Shown here one piece after another: positions 28,004-36,675 of a stretch of DNA of 64,000 nucleotides (its first letter is position 1; the number at the start of each line of letters is the position of its first letter). The DNA is from Agrobacterium albertimagni AOL15 (GTDB lineage: Bacteria; Pseudomonadota; Alphaproteobacteria; Rhizobiales; Rhizobiaceae): the NCBI RefSeq assembly GCF_000300855.1, contig NZ_ALJF01000004.1:357313-421312 (forward strand), given 5' to 3'. Both the position numbers and the translations under genes were made by a program. Below the pieces are notes generated by a model. The model was not told where the DNA came from and ran no database searches. It was given only the letters and a program-made list of their open reading frames with translations.

Positions 28004-29302
28004 ATGACGAAGACTACAGGAATGAGCACCACCCGCCGCCAGCTTCTGAAGCTCACATCGGCAGCTGCTGTCGTCAGTGCCGCAAAGCTGGCCTTTCCGT
28101 TCGGTGCCTTTGCGGCTGGCTCCGGGCCGGAGGTGAAGGGGGCGAAGCTCGGCTTCATCGCGCTGACCGATGCCGCACCGTTGGTGATCGCCCAGGAAAA
28201 GGGGCTGTTCGCGAAGTTCGGCCTGCCCGAGGTCGAAGTGCTGAAGCAGGCGTCCTGGGGTGCCACGCGCGACAATCTGGTGCTCGGCGGAGCCTCGAAC
28301 GGCATCGACGGCGCTCATATCCTGACGCCGATGCCGTACCTGATCTCGGCCGGCAAGGTGACGCAGAACAATGTGCCGGTGCCGATGTCTATCCTCGCAC
28401 GCCTCAACCTCGACAGCCAGGGCATTTCGGTCGCCAAGGAATATGCCGAGACCGGCGTCGGCCTCGACGCCTCCAAGCTGCGGGATGTCTTTGCCGCCAA
28501 GAAGGCGGCCGGCGGCGAGGTGAAGGTGGCCATGACCTTCCCGGGCGGCACACACGACCTTTGGCTTCGCTACTGGCTGGCCGCCGGCGGCATCGACCCG
28601 GACAAGGACGTGTCAACGATCGTCGTTCCGCCGCCGCAGATGGTCGCCAACATGAAGGTCGGCAACATGGATGCCTTCTGTGTGGGCGAGCCCTGGAACG
28701 AGCAGCTGGTCAACCAGGATATCGGCTTCACCGCCTGTACGACCGGCGAACTCTGGAAGGGGCATCCCGAAAAGGCGCTCGGCCTCCGGTCCGACTGGGT
28801 GGAACAGAACCCCATTGCCGCGAAGGCACTTCTCATGGCCGTGATGGAAGCCCAGATGTGGGCCGACAGCATGGAAAACAAGGACGAGATGTCCGACATC
28901 CTCGGCAAGCGGCAATGGTTCAACGTTCCGCCGAAGGACGTTGTGGGTCGCCTGAGAGGCACGATCAACTACGGCAACGGCCGGGTGGTCGAGAACTCCG
29001 GGCTTGAGATGAAGTTCTGGAAGGATCATGCCTCCTACCCCTTCAAGAGCCACGATGCCTGGTTCCTCACCGAGAACGTCCGCTGGGGCAAATTCGCACC
29101 CGACACCGACATCAAGGCCCTCGTCGACAAGGTGAACCGCGAGGACATCTGGCGCGAGGCCGCCAAGGACCTCGGCGTCGCGGCTGCCGACATTCCGTCC
29201 TCCGCCTCGCGCGGCCCGGAAACCTTCTTCGACGGCAAGGTCTTCGATCCGGACAATCCGCAGGCCTACCTCGACAGTCTCGCCATCAAGGCGAGCGCCT
29301 GA
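28004..29302 (+). CDS. nrtA: Nitrate ABC transporter substrate-binding protein (NrtA)
   Basis: A 432-residue periplasmic binding protein with a twin-arginine signal (TTRRQLLKLTSAAAVVSAAK). Nitrate-family blocks include LGFIALTDAAPLVIAQEKGLF, HILTPMPYLIS, WLRYWLAAGGIDPDKDV and DAFCVGEPWNEQ. It delivers nitrate (or nitrite) to NrtB/NrtC. Good ribosome site GAGGGG eight bases before the ATG. First structural gene after the ANTAR leader. Confidence 0.94.
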   Translation: MTKTTGMSTTRRQLLKLTSAAAVVSAAKLAFPFGAFAAGSGPEVKGAKLGFIALTDAAPLVIAQEKGLFAKFGLPEVEVLKQASWGATRDNLVLGGASNGIDGAHILTPMPYLISAGKVTQNNVPVPMSILARLNLDSQGISVAKEYAETGVGLDASKLRDVFAAKKAAGGEVKVAMTFPGGTHDLWLRYWLAAGGIDPDKDVSTIVVPPPQMVANMKVGNMDAFCVGEPWNEQLVNQDIGFTACTTGELWKGHPEKALGLRSDWVEQNPIAAKALLMAVMEAQMWADSMENKDEMSDILGKRQWFNVPPKDVVGRLRGTINYGNGRVVENSGLEMKFWKDHASYPFKSHDAWFLTENVRWGKFAPDTDIKALVDKVNREDIWREAAKDLGVAAADIPSSASRGPETFFDGKVFDPDNPQAYLDSLAIKASA

Positions 29303-29314
29303 CGCGCGCCATTT

Positions 29315-29347
29315 CCGAAGACCCTGCAGTAGTCGCTGGGCCTTCGG
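29315..29347 (+). other. Intercistronic hairpin between nrtA and nrtB
   Basis: CCGAAG (29315-29320) pairs with CTTCGG (29342-29347), extended by CCC/GGG inside. It lies 13 bases after nrtA with no T-run, as stem-loops that favour high expression of binding-protein genes over permease genes usually do. Confidence 0.5.
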
Positions 29348-29391
29348 AGGCAAGAACAACTCCCATTCGACACGCGCAGAGGAAAAACCCC

Positions 29392-30288
29392 ATGACCGCA
29401 ACCGCCCGAAAAGCAGAGACAGAGGCGATCGCCGTCTCCCCGGACCGGACCGGAACCGTCGTTCACCTGGCCAGGCGCGCGACGCCGAAAATCGATCTGA
29501 AGCGGGCCGGCGCCGATGTCTTGCGCAATGTACTGCCGCCGCTCGTGGTCACGCTGGTGCTTCTCGCCATCTGGCAGATCGCCTGTTCGCAGCCCGGTGC
29601 GACATTGCCGTCGCCATCTCAGGTCTGGTCCGACAGTTACGATCTGATTGCCTATCCATTTTTCGAATACGGCTCGCAGGATATCGGGCTTGCCTGGCGG
29701 GTCCTGACATCGCTGGAACGTGTCGCCATAGGCTTTGGCCTTGCCGCCGTTGTCGGCGTCTTTCTCGGTGCCGTCGTCGGGCAGTCCATCTGGGCCATGC
29801 GGGGTCTTGATCCGATCTTCCAGATCCTGCGCACCGTACCACCGCTCGCCTGGCTGCCGCTTTCGCTTGCGGCCTTTCAGGACAGCAACCCGTCGGCCAT
29901 CTTCGTCATCTTCATCACCTCGATCTGGCCTGTCATCATCAACACCGCGGTCGGCGTGCGCAACATTCCTGACGACTATCGCAACATCGCCCGCGTGTTG
30001 CGCCTCAATCCGCTGGAATTCTTCGTGCGGATCATGGTGCCGGCTGCAGCGCCATACATCTTCACCGGTCTCAGGATCGGCGTCGGGCTCTCGTGGCTTG
30101 CGATCGTCGCCGCCGAAATGCTTACAGGCGGCGTCGGTATCGGCTTCTTCATCTGGGATGCGTGGAATTCCTCGCGCCTGTCCGACATCATCGTGGCGCT
30201 CGTCTATATCGGCGTGACCGGCTTTGTCCTCGACAAGCTCGTCGCCCTGCTCGGCAGCGTCGTTACCCGTGGCACAGCTAAGAACTGA
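29392..30288 (+). CDS. nrtB: Nitrate ABC transporter permease (NrtB)
   Basis: A 298-residue BPD-type permease with about six helices. The N-terminal 45 residues are polar; helix 1 is NVLPPLVVTLVLLAIWQIA. The EAA-type cytoplasmic loop reads NIARVLRLNPLEFFVRIMVP-AAAPYIFTGLRIGVG, and AVVGVFLGAVVGQ and GVGIGFFIWDAWNS are typical of NrtB. Inner membrane, pairs with NrtC. Confidence 0.93.
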   Translation: MTATARKAETEAIAVSPDRTGTVVHLARRATPKIDLKRAGADVLRNVLPPLVVTLVLLAIWQIACSQPGATLPSPSQVWSDSYDLIAYPFFEYGSQDIGLAWRVLTSLERVAIGFGLAAVVGVFLGAVVGQSIWAMRGLDPIFQILRTVPPLAWLPLSLAAFQDSNPSAIFVIFITSIWPVIINTAVGVRNIPDDYRNIARVLRLNPLEFFVRIMVPAAAPYIFTGLRIGVGLSWLAIVAAEMLTGGVGIGFFIWDAWNSSRLSDIIVALVYIGVTGFVLDKLVALLGSVVTRGTAKN

Positions 30289-30301
30289 GGGAGACGCCAT
30301 C

Positions 30302-31099
30302 ATGTCCAGCTATCTGAGAATAGACCACATCGACAAAAGTTTCGAACGCGGCGGGGTGCGCACGGAGGTTCTCAAAGACATCACGCTCACCATCGACAAG
30401 GGCGAGTTCGTCTCGATCATCGGCCATTCCGGCTGCGGAAAGTCGACGCTGCTGAACCTCATTGCCGGGCTGACGCGGGTGAGTGCAGGTGCGGTTCTCC
30501 TTGAAAACCTGGAGGTCAACGCGCCGGGGCCAGACCGTGCCGTGGTCTTCCAAAACCATTCTCTGTTGCCCTGGCTCACCGTCTACGAGAACGTCGATCT
30601 GGCTGTTTCGAAGGTGTTTTCCGGTCGCAAGACGAAGGCCGAAAAGCACGACTGGGTCATGCACAATCTCGATCTGGTGCAGATGGCACATGCCAAGGAC
30701 AAGCGCCCGGCCGAAATCTCCGGGGGCATGAAACAGCGTGTCGGCATTGCCCGCGCCCTGTCGATGGAACCCAAGGTGCTGCTGCTCGACGAGCCCTTCG
30801 GTGCGCTCGACGCGCTCACACGCGCGCATCTGCAAGACGCCGTCATGGAGATCCATGGCCGGCTCGGCAATACGATGATCATGATCACGCATGATGTCGA
30901 TGAGGCGGTGCTGTTGTCCGACCGGATCGTGATGATGACAAACGGACCGGCCGCCCGGATCGGCGAGATCCTCGAGGTGCCGATTGCGCGCCCCCGCAAC
31001 CGGATCGAGCTCGCTTCCGACCGGACCTATCTCAAGTGCCGCGAGGCCGTGTTGAAATTCCTCTACGAGCGCCATCGCTTCGTGGAAGCTGCGGAGTGA
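30302..31099 (+). CDS. nrtC: Nitrate ABC transporter ATP-binding protein (NrtC/NrtD type)
   Basis: A 265-residue ATPase with Walker A GHSGCGKST near residue 45, Q-loop in VVFQNHSLLPWLTV, signature ISGGMKQRVGIARAL, Walker B VLLLDEPFGALD and the switch His in MIMITHDVDEAVLLSDR. It lacks the C-terminal binding-protein-like extension of cyanobacterial NrtC and so resembles NrtD in size. ATG 30302 chosen over an upstream ATG inside nrtB. Confidence 0.93.
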   Translation: MSSYLRIDHIDKSFERGGVRTEVLKDITLTIDKGEFVSIIGHSGCGKSTLLNLIAGLTRVSAGAVLLENLEVNAPGPDRAVVFQNHSLLPWLTVYENVDLAVSKVFSGRKTKAEKHDWVMHNLDLVQMAHAKDKRPAEISGGMKQRVGIARALSMEPKVLLLDEPFGALDALTRAHLQDAVMEIHGRLGNTMIMITHDVDEAVLLSDRIVMMTNGPAARIGEILEVPIARPRNRIELASDRTYLKCREAVLKFLYERHRFVEAAE

Positions 31100-31104
31100 C
31101 ATCA

Positions 31105-33552
31105 ATGGCAGAGAAACTGGTTATCATCGGCAATGGCATGGCGCCCGGCCGCATGCTGGAAGAACTGTTCGAAAGGGCCCCTGGCCTCTACGACGTGACG
31201 ATCTTCAATGCCGAGCCGCGGGTCAATTACGACCGTATCATGCTCTCACCGGTGCTGTCGGGCGAGAAGGCCTATGAGGACATCGTCATCCACGATGACG
31301 CCTGGTATGCGGCGCATGGCGTGACGCTGCACAAGGGCGCCAAGGTCACCGAGATCGACCGGCAGGCAAAGACGGTGACCTCGGCAAACGGGATCACTGT
31401 CTCCTATGACAAGCTGGTCATAGCGACGGGATCTCTGCCTTTCATCATCCCGGTCCCCGGCCATCAATTGCCCGGCGTCCTTGCCTATCGCGATCTCGAC
31501 GATGTCGAGAAGATGCTGGAGATCGCCAAGGGCAAGGGTCGGGCAATCGTCATCGGCGCTGGTCTGCTGGGGCTGGAAGCGGCCTATGGCATGAAGCGTC
31601 AGGGCATGGAGGTGACCGTCATCCACCTGATGCCGACGATCATGGAGCGCCAGCTCGATCCGGCTGCCGCCTATCTCCTCGAAAAGGCGCTCGCGGAGCG
31701 CGGCATCGAGATCATCACCAAGGCAAATACGAAACAGATCCTCGGAAGCAACAGGGTAGAAGGGATCGAACTCGAAGACGGCAGGGTGATATCCGGCGAC
31801 ATGGTGATCATGGCGGTCGGCATCCGTCCGGCGTCCCATCTTGCCAAGGATGCGGGGCTCGCGGTCAACAGGGGCATTGTGGTCGATGACAGCATGATGA
31901 CCTCGGATGCCTCGATCTACTCAATCGGGGAATGCGCCGAACATCGCGGCGTCTGCTACGGCCTCGTCGCGCCGCTTTACGAAAGCGCCCGCGTTCTCGC
32001 GGATCGCCTAATAGGCGGAAATGCCGAGTATCAGGGTTCGGTGGTCAACACGAAGCTCAAGGTCACCGGTATCAACCTGTTTTCGGCCGGCGACTTCGCC
32101 GAGGCGCCCGACCGCGAGGAAATCGTGCTGCGCGATGCCTCGGCCGGCGTCTACAAGCGTCTCGTTCTGAAGGACAACCGGATCATTGGTGCCGTTCTCT
32201 ACGGCGAAACCTCCGACGGTTCCTGGTTCTTCGATCTGCTGAAGAAGCAGACCGATATTTCCGCCATGCGGGAGACACTGATTTTTGGCCAGTCCTACCA
32301 GGGAGGGTCTCCGCTGGACCCTATGGCGGCCGTTGCAGCCTTGCCGGATGATGCGGAAATCTGCGGCTGCAACGGCGTTTGCAAGGGCAAGATCACAGGC
32401 GCCATCACGGGCAAGGGTCTGACGACGCTGGACGGCGTCAGGGCGCATACCAAGGCATCCGCCTCCTGCGGCAACTGCACGGGTCTCGTCGAGCAGCTCA
32501 TGGCGCTCACCCTTGGGGATGCGTACAACCCCGCCGCCGTCACGCCGATGTGCACCTGCACCGAGCTTGGCCATGACGACGTGCGCCGTCTGATCAAGGC
32601 CAAGGGATTGAAAACGATCCCGGCCGTGATGCAGGAGCTGGAATGGAAAACCTCCTGCGGCTGCGCCAAATGTCGCCCGGCGCTGAACTACTATCTCGTC
32701 TGCGATTGGCCGGATGAATATGCCGACGACTATCAGTCGCGCTTCATCAATGAGCGCGTGCACGCCAATATCCAGAAGGACGGCACCTATTCCGTCGTGC
32801 CGCGCATGTGGGGCGGCGTGACCAATTCTGCCGAGCTGCGCGCGATTGCCGATGTCGTCGATAAGTTTGAGATCCCGATGGTGAAGGTGACCGGCGGCCA
32901 GCGCATCGACCTGCTCGGCATCGAGAAGGAAGACCTGCCCGCCGTCTGGGCCGATCTCGGCAGGGCCGGCTTTGTCTCCGGCCAGGCCTATGCCAAGGGC
33001 CTCAGAACCGTGAAAACCTGCGTCGGGTCGGACTGGTGCCGCTTCGGCACGCAGGATTCGACAGGCCTCGGTATTCGTCTCGAGAAGTTCATGTGGGGCT
33101 CCTGGACGCCGGCCAAGCTCAAGCTCGCCGTCTCGGGGTGTCCGCGCAACTGCGCGGAGGCGACCTGCAAGGATATCGGCGTGATCTGTGTCGACTCCGG
33201 TTTCGAGATCCACTTCGCAGGCGCTGCCGGCCTCGACATCAAGGGCACCGATATCCTGGGTCAAGTGAAGACCGGGGACGAAGCACTCGAGCATATCGTG
33301 GCGCTCACCCAGATGTATCGCGAGCAGGGGCGCTATCTCGAGCGGATCTACAAATGGGCGAAACGCATCGGCCATGACGAGATCCGCCGCCAGATCATGG
33401 AGGACCATGACAAGCGCCGCGCCTATTACGAGCGCTTCGTGTTCTCCCAGAAGTTCGCCCAGGTCGACCCGTGGTCGGAGCGTGTCTCCGGCAAGGACAA
33501 ACACGAGTTCGAGCCCATGGCAACCGTAGGATTTTCGGCGGCAGCAGAGTGA
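31105..33552 (+). CDS. nirB: Assimilatory nitrite reductase [NAD(P)H] large subunit (NirB)
   Basis: An 815-residue multidomain enzyme reducing nitrite to ammonium in the cytosol. Order: FAD/NAD-binding reductase (VIIGNGMAPGRML at the start; AIVIGAGLLGLEAAYGMKRQ near 150), BFD-like [2Fe-2S] domain (CGCNGVCKGKI near 420, CGNCTG) and a second one (CTCTELG, CGCAKCRP), ferredoxin-like half domains, and the sirohaem/[4Fe-4S] site (CVGSDWCRFG near 638 and SGCPRNCAEATCKD near 680). ATG at 31105, five bases after the nrtC stop; longer frame rejected as it lies in nrtC. Confidence 0.97.
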   Translation: MAEKLVIIGNGMAPGRMLEELFERAPGLYDVTIFNAEPRVNYDRIMLSPVLSGEKAYEDIVIHDDAWYAAHGVTLHKGAKVTEIDRQAKTVTSANGITVSYDKLVIATGSLPFIIPVPGHQLPGVLAYRDLDDVEKMLEIAKGKGRAIVIGAGLLGLEAAYGMKRQGMEVTVIHLMPTIMERQLDPAAAYLLEKALAERGIEIITKANTKQILGSNRVEGIELEDGRVISGDMVIMAVGIRPASHLAKDAGLAVNRGIVVDDSMMTSDASIYSIGECAEHRGVCYGLVAPLYESARVLADRLIGGNAEYQGSVVNTKLKVTGINLFSAGDFAEAPDREEIVLRDASAGVYKRLVLKDNRIIGAVLYGETSDGSWFFDLLKKQTDISAMRETLIFGQSYQGGSPLDPMAAVAALPDDAEICGCNGVCKGKITGAITGKGLTTLDGVRAHTKASASCGNCTGLVEQLMALTLGDAYNPAAVTPMCTCTELGHDDVRRLIKAKGLKTIPAVMQELEWKTSCGCAKCRPALNYYLVCDWPDEYADDYQSRFINERVHANIQKDGTYSVVPRMWGGVTNSAELRAIADVVDKFEIPMVKVTGGQRIDLLGIEKEDLPAVWADLGRAGFVSGQAYAKGLRTVKTCVGSDWCRFGTQDSTGLGIRLEKFMWGSWTPAKLKLAVSGCPRNCAEATCKDIGVICVDSGFEIHFAGAAGLDIKGTDILGQVKTGDEALEHIVALTQMYREQGRYLERIYKWAKRIGHDEIRRQIMEDHDKRRAYYERFVFSQKFAQVDPWSERVSGKDKHEFEPMATVGFSAAAE

Positions 33553-33668
33553 GCAACTCTCCCTAGAGGGAGAGGTCGTGCGGAACGCGTGGGTTGGGGG
33601 GCCATGATTGCACCTCATCCCCCACCCCGGACATTCGGTCCGACCCTCCCTCTCAAGGGGAGGGTGAA
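33553..33668. repeat. RIME/REP-like palindromic intergenic element inside the nir operon
   Basis: Between nirB and nirD lie several back-to-back hairpins: CTCTCCC/GGGAGAG (33557-33574), TGGGGG/CCCCCA (33595-33624), CGGAC/GTCCG (33628-33642) and ACCCTCCC/GGGAGGGT (33643-33665). CT- and GA-rich palindromic mosaics of this look (RIME-type) are dispersed in rhizobial genomes. Whether it is multicopy here cannot be judged from one copy. Confidence 0.65.
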
Positions 33669-33692
33669 TGTGGAACAACAAGGAGCTTATCC

Positions 33693-34022
33693 ATGAACTG
33701 GGTCGCCATCGGCACGATCAATGATATCCCCCTGCGCGGTGCCCGTTGCGTGAAGACCCCACAGGGCAAGATCGGCGTGTTTCGCACTGCCGAGAATGAG
33801 GTTTATGCCATCGAGGACCATTGCCCCCACAAGGGTGGTCCCCTGACGCAAGGCATCGTGCACGGCGCTTCCGTGACCTGCCCTTTGCACAACTGGGTCA
33901 TTTCGCTCGAAACCGGCAAGGCGCTCGGAGCCGACGAAGGCGCGGTTCGCACCATTCCGATCCGCAATATCGATGGCCAGCTATCGATCGCGCTCGAGAG
34001 CATCCTCGTGGCGGCGGAGTAA
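33693..34022 (+). CDS. nirD: Nitrite reductase small subunit (NirD)
   Basis: A 109-residue Rieske-like protein with both iron-sulfur motifs: CPHKGGPLTQG (Cys-X-His) near residue 42 and CPLHNW near 62. Some NirD proteins have lost these ligands; here they are intact. ATG at 33693 has AAGGAG nine bases upstream. The gene is 140 bases from nirB, separated by a palindromic element, and only four bases from nasA. Confidence 0.93.
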   Translation: MNWVAIGTINDIPLRGARCVKTPQGKIGVFRTAENEVYAIEDHCPHKGGPLTQGIVHGASVTCPLHNWVISLETGKALGADEGAVRTIPIRNIDGQLSIALESILVAAE

Positions 34023-34026
34023 ACCC

Positions 34027-36675
34027 ATGGCCTGCGAAAACCGCACCACCTGCCCCTATTGCGGCGTCGGCTGTGGTGTCATCGCAAGCGTCGATGACGC
34101 GGGTACCGTTACCGTAAGGGGCGATCCCGAGCATCCGGCGAACTTCGGCAGATTGTGTTCCAAGGGGTCGGCTCTGGCCGAGACGCTTGACCTTGATGGA
34201 CGCTTGCTCTTCCCCCAGATCAATGGCCAGCGTTCAAGCTGGGATGCGGCCTTGGATCTGGTCGCCGAGCGCTTCAGCGACACGATCGCGGAACATGGGC
34301 CGGACTCGGTCGCCTTCTACGTCTCCGGCCAGTTGCTGACCGAGGACTATTATGTTGCCAACAAGCTGATGAAGGGTTTCATCGGTTCCGGCAACATAGA
34401 CACGAATTCCAGGCTCTGCATGGCATCCTCGGTGGCGGGACACCGCCGCGCCTTCGGCTCAGATACGGTGCCGGGAACCTACGCGGATCTCGAACTCGCC
34501 GATCTCGTGGTTCTCGTCGGTTCAAACCTCGCCTGGTGCCACCCGGTGCTTTACCAGCGCATCGCCGCTGCCAAGGCGTCCCGGCCGACGATGAAGGTCG
34601 TCGTGGTCGATCCGCGCCGGACCGCGACTTCAGACATTGCCGATCTCCATCTTGCGGTGCGTCCGGACGGAGATGTCGCCCTGTTCAATGGGCTGCTTGC
34701 GCATCTTGCCGAGACCAACCGGATCGACGAAGCCTTTGTCGGGTCGCATACTTCAGGGCTCGCGGAGGCGCTGATCGCCGCATCGCCTCTGTCGATGGCT
34801 GCGCTTTCGGAGGCGACCGGCCTCTCAGGACTGTCGATCCGGCAGTTCTTCTGGCTGTTCGCAGACACGGAACGTGTCGTCACCTGCTACAGCCAGGGGG
34901 TCAATCAATCGGCCTCCGGCACCGACAAGGTGAACGCGATCATCAACTGCCATCTCGCGACAGGCCGGATCGGGCGGTCGGGCATGGGGCCCTTCTCCTT
35001 AACCGGCCAGCCGAACGCGATGGGCGGCCGCGAAGTCGGCGGCCTCGCCAACATGCTTGCGGCCCATATGGCAATCGAGAATGCGGATGACAGGGACCGC
35101 GTGCAGCGCTTCTGGAAATCGCCGCGGATTGCCGATCGTCCAGGGCTTAAGGCCGTGGACATGTTCGATGCCGTGGCAGACGGTCGGATCAAGGCGCTCT
35201 GGATCATGTCGACCAACCCCGTGGTCTCCATGCCGGACGCCGACAAGGTGAAGGCCGCCATCGACGCCTGTCCCTTTGTCGTGGTCTCGGACATGCAGGG
35301 AGATACGGACACGGGGCGTCTGGCGCATGTCCTTCTGCCGGCGACGGGATGGGGCGAGAAATCCGGCACGGTGACCAATTCCGAGCGGCGCGTCTCCCGG
35401 CAGCGAGCGTTTCTCTCCGGACCTGGCGAGGCAAGGCCGGACTGGTGGCACATCACCGAAGTCGCGCGACGGATCGGGTTTGCAAGCGCATTCGACTTTG
35501 CCTCGCCGGCCGATATCTTCGCGGAGCACGCGGCTCTCTCCGCCTTTGAAAATGACGGATCAAGAGATTTCGACATCGGTGCCTTTGCTGCGATCGACGA
35601 GGATCAGTATGACGATCTTCGACCATTTCATTGGCCCCGACCGGCAACCGGAGAGATGTCGGACCGGTTCTTCAGCGACGGTCGCTTCTATCATCCCGAT
35701 GGCAAGGCGCGTTTCATCCCGGTGGCAACGGTGCCGGTCTCAGAGCAAGCCGGTTTCATCCTCAACACCGGGCGGGTGCGCGACCATTGGCACACCATGA
35801 CCCGCACCGGCAAAAGTGCGCGGCTTTCCGCTCACATGGCGGAACCCTATTGCGAAATCCATCTGCTCGACGCCGCCGACCATGGGGTCGGGCATGCCGA
35901 CCTTGTTCGTATCACGGGCCAGAGCGGAGGAGAGGTCATCGTCCGGGCCTTGCTCAGCGATCGGCAGGCGCGCGGATCGCTCTTCCTTCCGATGCATTGG
36001 AGCGACGAGACCGCCTCGGCAGCCCGCGTCGATACCCTGGTGCCGTCGCTCACCGATCCGGTTTCCGGGCAGCCGGCCCTCAAGCAGGCGCGTGTTTCGC
36101 TTGAACGCTACTCGGCAGGCTTCCACGCATTCCTGGTGACGCGCAACAGGCCGTCCGACCTGCCGTTTTCCTATTGGGCCACGGCAAAGACTGAAGGCGG
36201 CTATCGACTGGAGCTCGCCGGAGACGAACCGGATGGCGGCTTTGGGGCGTGGCTTTCGAGAAGCCTCGAACTTGGCGCAGATGTCGACATGGTCGCCTAT
36301 GCCGACTCGACGTCGGGTGACAGTCGTATCCTTGCCTTCGACGACACCAATCTCCTGGCCGCCATTTTCGTCTCCCGAGCGCCTGTTGCGGTTTCCCGGC
36401 AATGGGCTGTCGACCAGTTGAATGTCGATCATGGCGACCGTCTCGCGCGCTGCAGGCTGGTTGCGGGGCGCCCCGAAACGAACAGACCCGATCGCGGCGC
36501 CATCGTCTGCGCCTGTTTCTCGGTTGGCGTCAATGACATACGCCGTGCCGTCGATCACGGCTGCCGATCCGTCGAGGCCATCGGCGAGGCGCTGGCCGCC
36601 GGCACCAATTGCGGCTCGTGCCGCCCGGAAATCAGGAGGATCCTCGATGCGCAACCGCTCCTCGCCGCAGAGTGA
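34027..36675 (+). CDS. nasA: Assimilatory nitrate reductase catalytic subunit (NasA/NarB)
   Basis: An 882-residue molybdenum bis-MGD enzyme reducing nitrate to nitrite in the cytosol. The N-terminal [4Fe-4S] ligands are in CPYCGVGCG (residues 9-17) with the fourth Cys in GRLCSKGS near 43. MGD-binding blocks include NSRLCMASSVAG, VLVGSNLAWCHPV and GMGPFSLTGQPNAMGGRE. The C-terminal ~60 residues are a BFD-type [2Fe-2S] domain (VCACFSVG, TNCGSCRPE), which takes electrons from a reductase; no separate nasC gene is seen here, so the donor is unknown. No Tat signal. The 3' end overlaps the cysG-like gene by 29 bases. Confidence 0.95.
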   Translation: MACENRTTCPYCGVGCGVIASVDDAGTVTVRGDPEHPANFGRLCSKGSALAETLDLDGRLLFPQINGQRSSWDAALDLVAERFSDTIAEHGPDSVAFYVSGQLLTEDYYVANKLMKGFIGSGNIDTNSRLCMASSVAGHRRAFGSDTVPGTYADLELADLVVLVGSNLAWCHPVLYQRIAAAKASRPTMKVVVVDPRRTATSDIADLHLAVRPDGDVALFNGLLAHLAETNRIDEAFVGSHTSGLAEALIAASPLSMAALSEATGLSGLSIRQFFWLFADTERVVTCYSQGVNQSASGTDKVNAIINCHLATGRIGRSGMGPFSLTGQPNAMGGREVGGLANMLAAHMAIENADDRDRVQRFWKSPRIADRPGLKAVDMFDAVADGRIKALWIMSTNPVVSMPDADKVKAAIDACPFVVVSDMQGDTDTGRLAHVLLPATGWGEKSGTVTNSERRVSRQRAFLSGPGEARPDWWHITEVARRIGFASAFDFASPADIFAEHAALSAFENDGSRDFDIGAFAAIDEDQYDDLRPFHWPRPATGEMSDRFFSDGRFYHPDGKARFIPVATVPVSEQAGFILNTGRVRDHWHTMTRTGKSARLSAHMAEPYCEIHLLDAADHGVGHADLVRITGQSGGEVIVRALLSDRQARGSLFLPMHWSDETASAARVDTLVPSLTDPVSGQPALKQARVSLERYSAGFHAFLVTRNRPSDLPFSYWATAKTEGGYRLELAGDEPDGGFGAWLSRSLELGADVDMVAYADSTSGDSRILAFDDTNLLAAIFVSRAPVAVSRQWAVDQLNVDHGDRLARCRLVAGRPETNRPDRGAIVCACFSVGVNDIRRAVDHGCRSVEAIGEALAAGTNCGSCRPEIRRILDAQPLLAAE

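Noticed and set aside
32008..33681. A 557-residue open frame on the minus strand opposite nirB
   Set aside because: Shadow of nirB; no recognisable domain and it spans the palindromic element.
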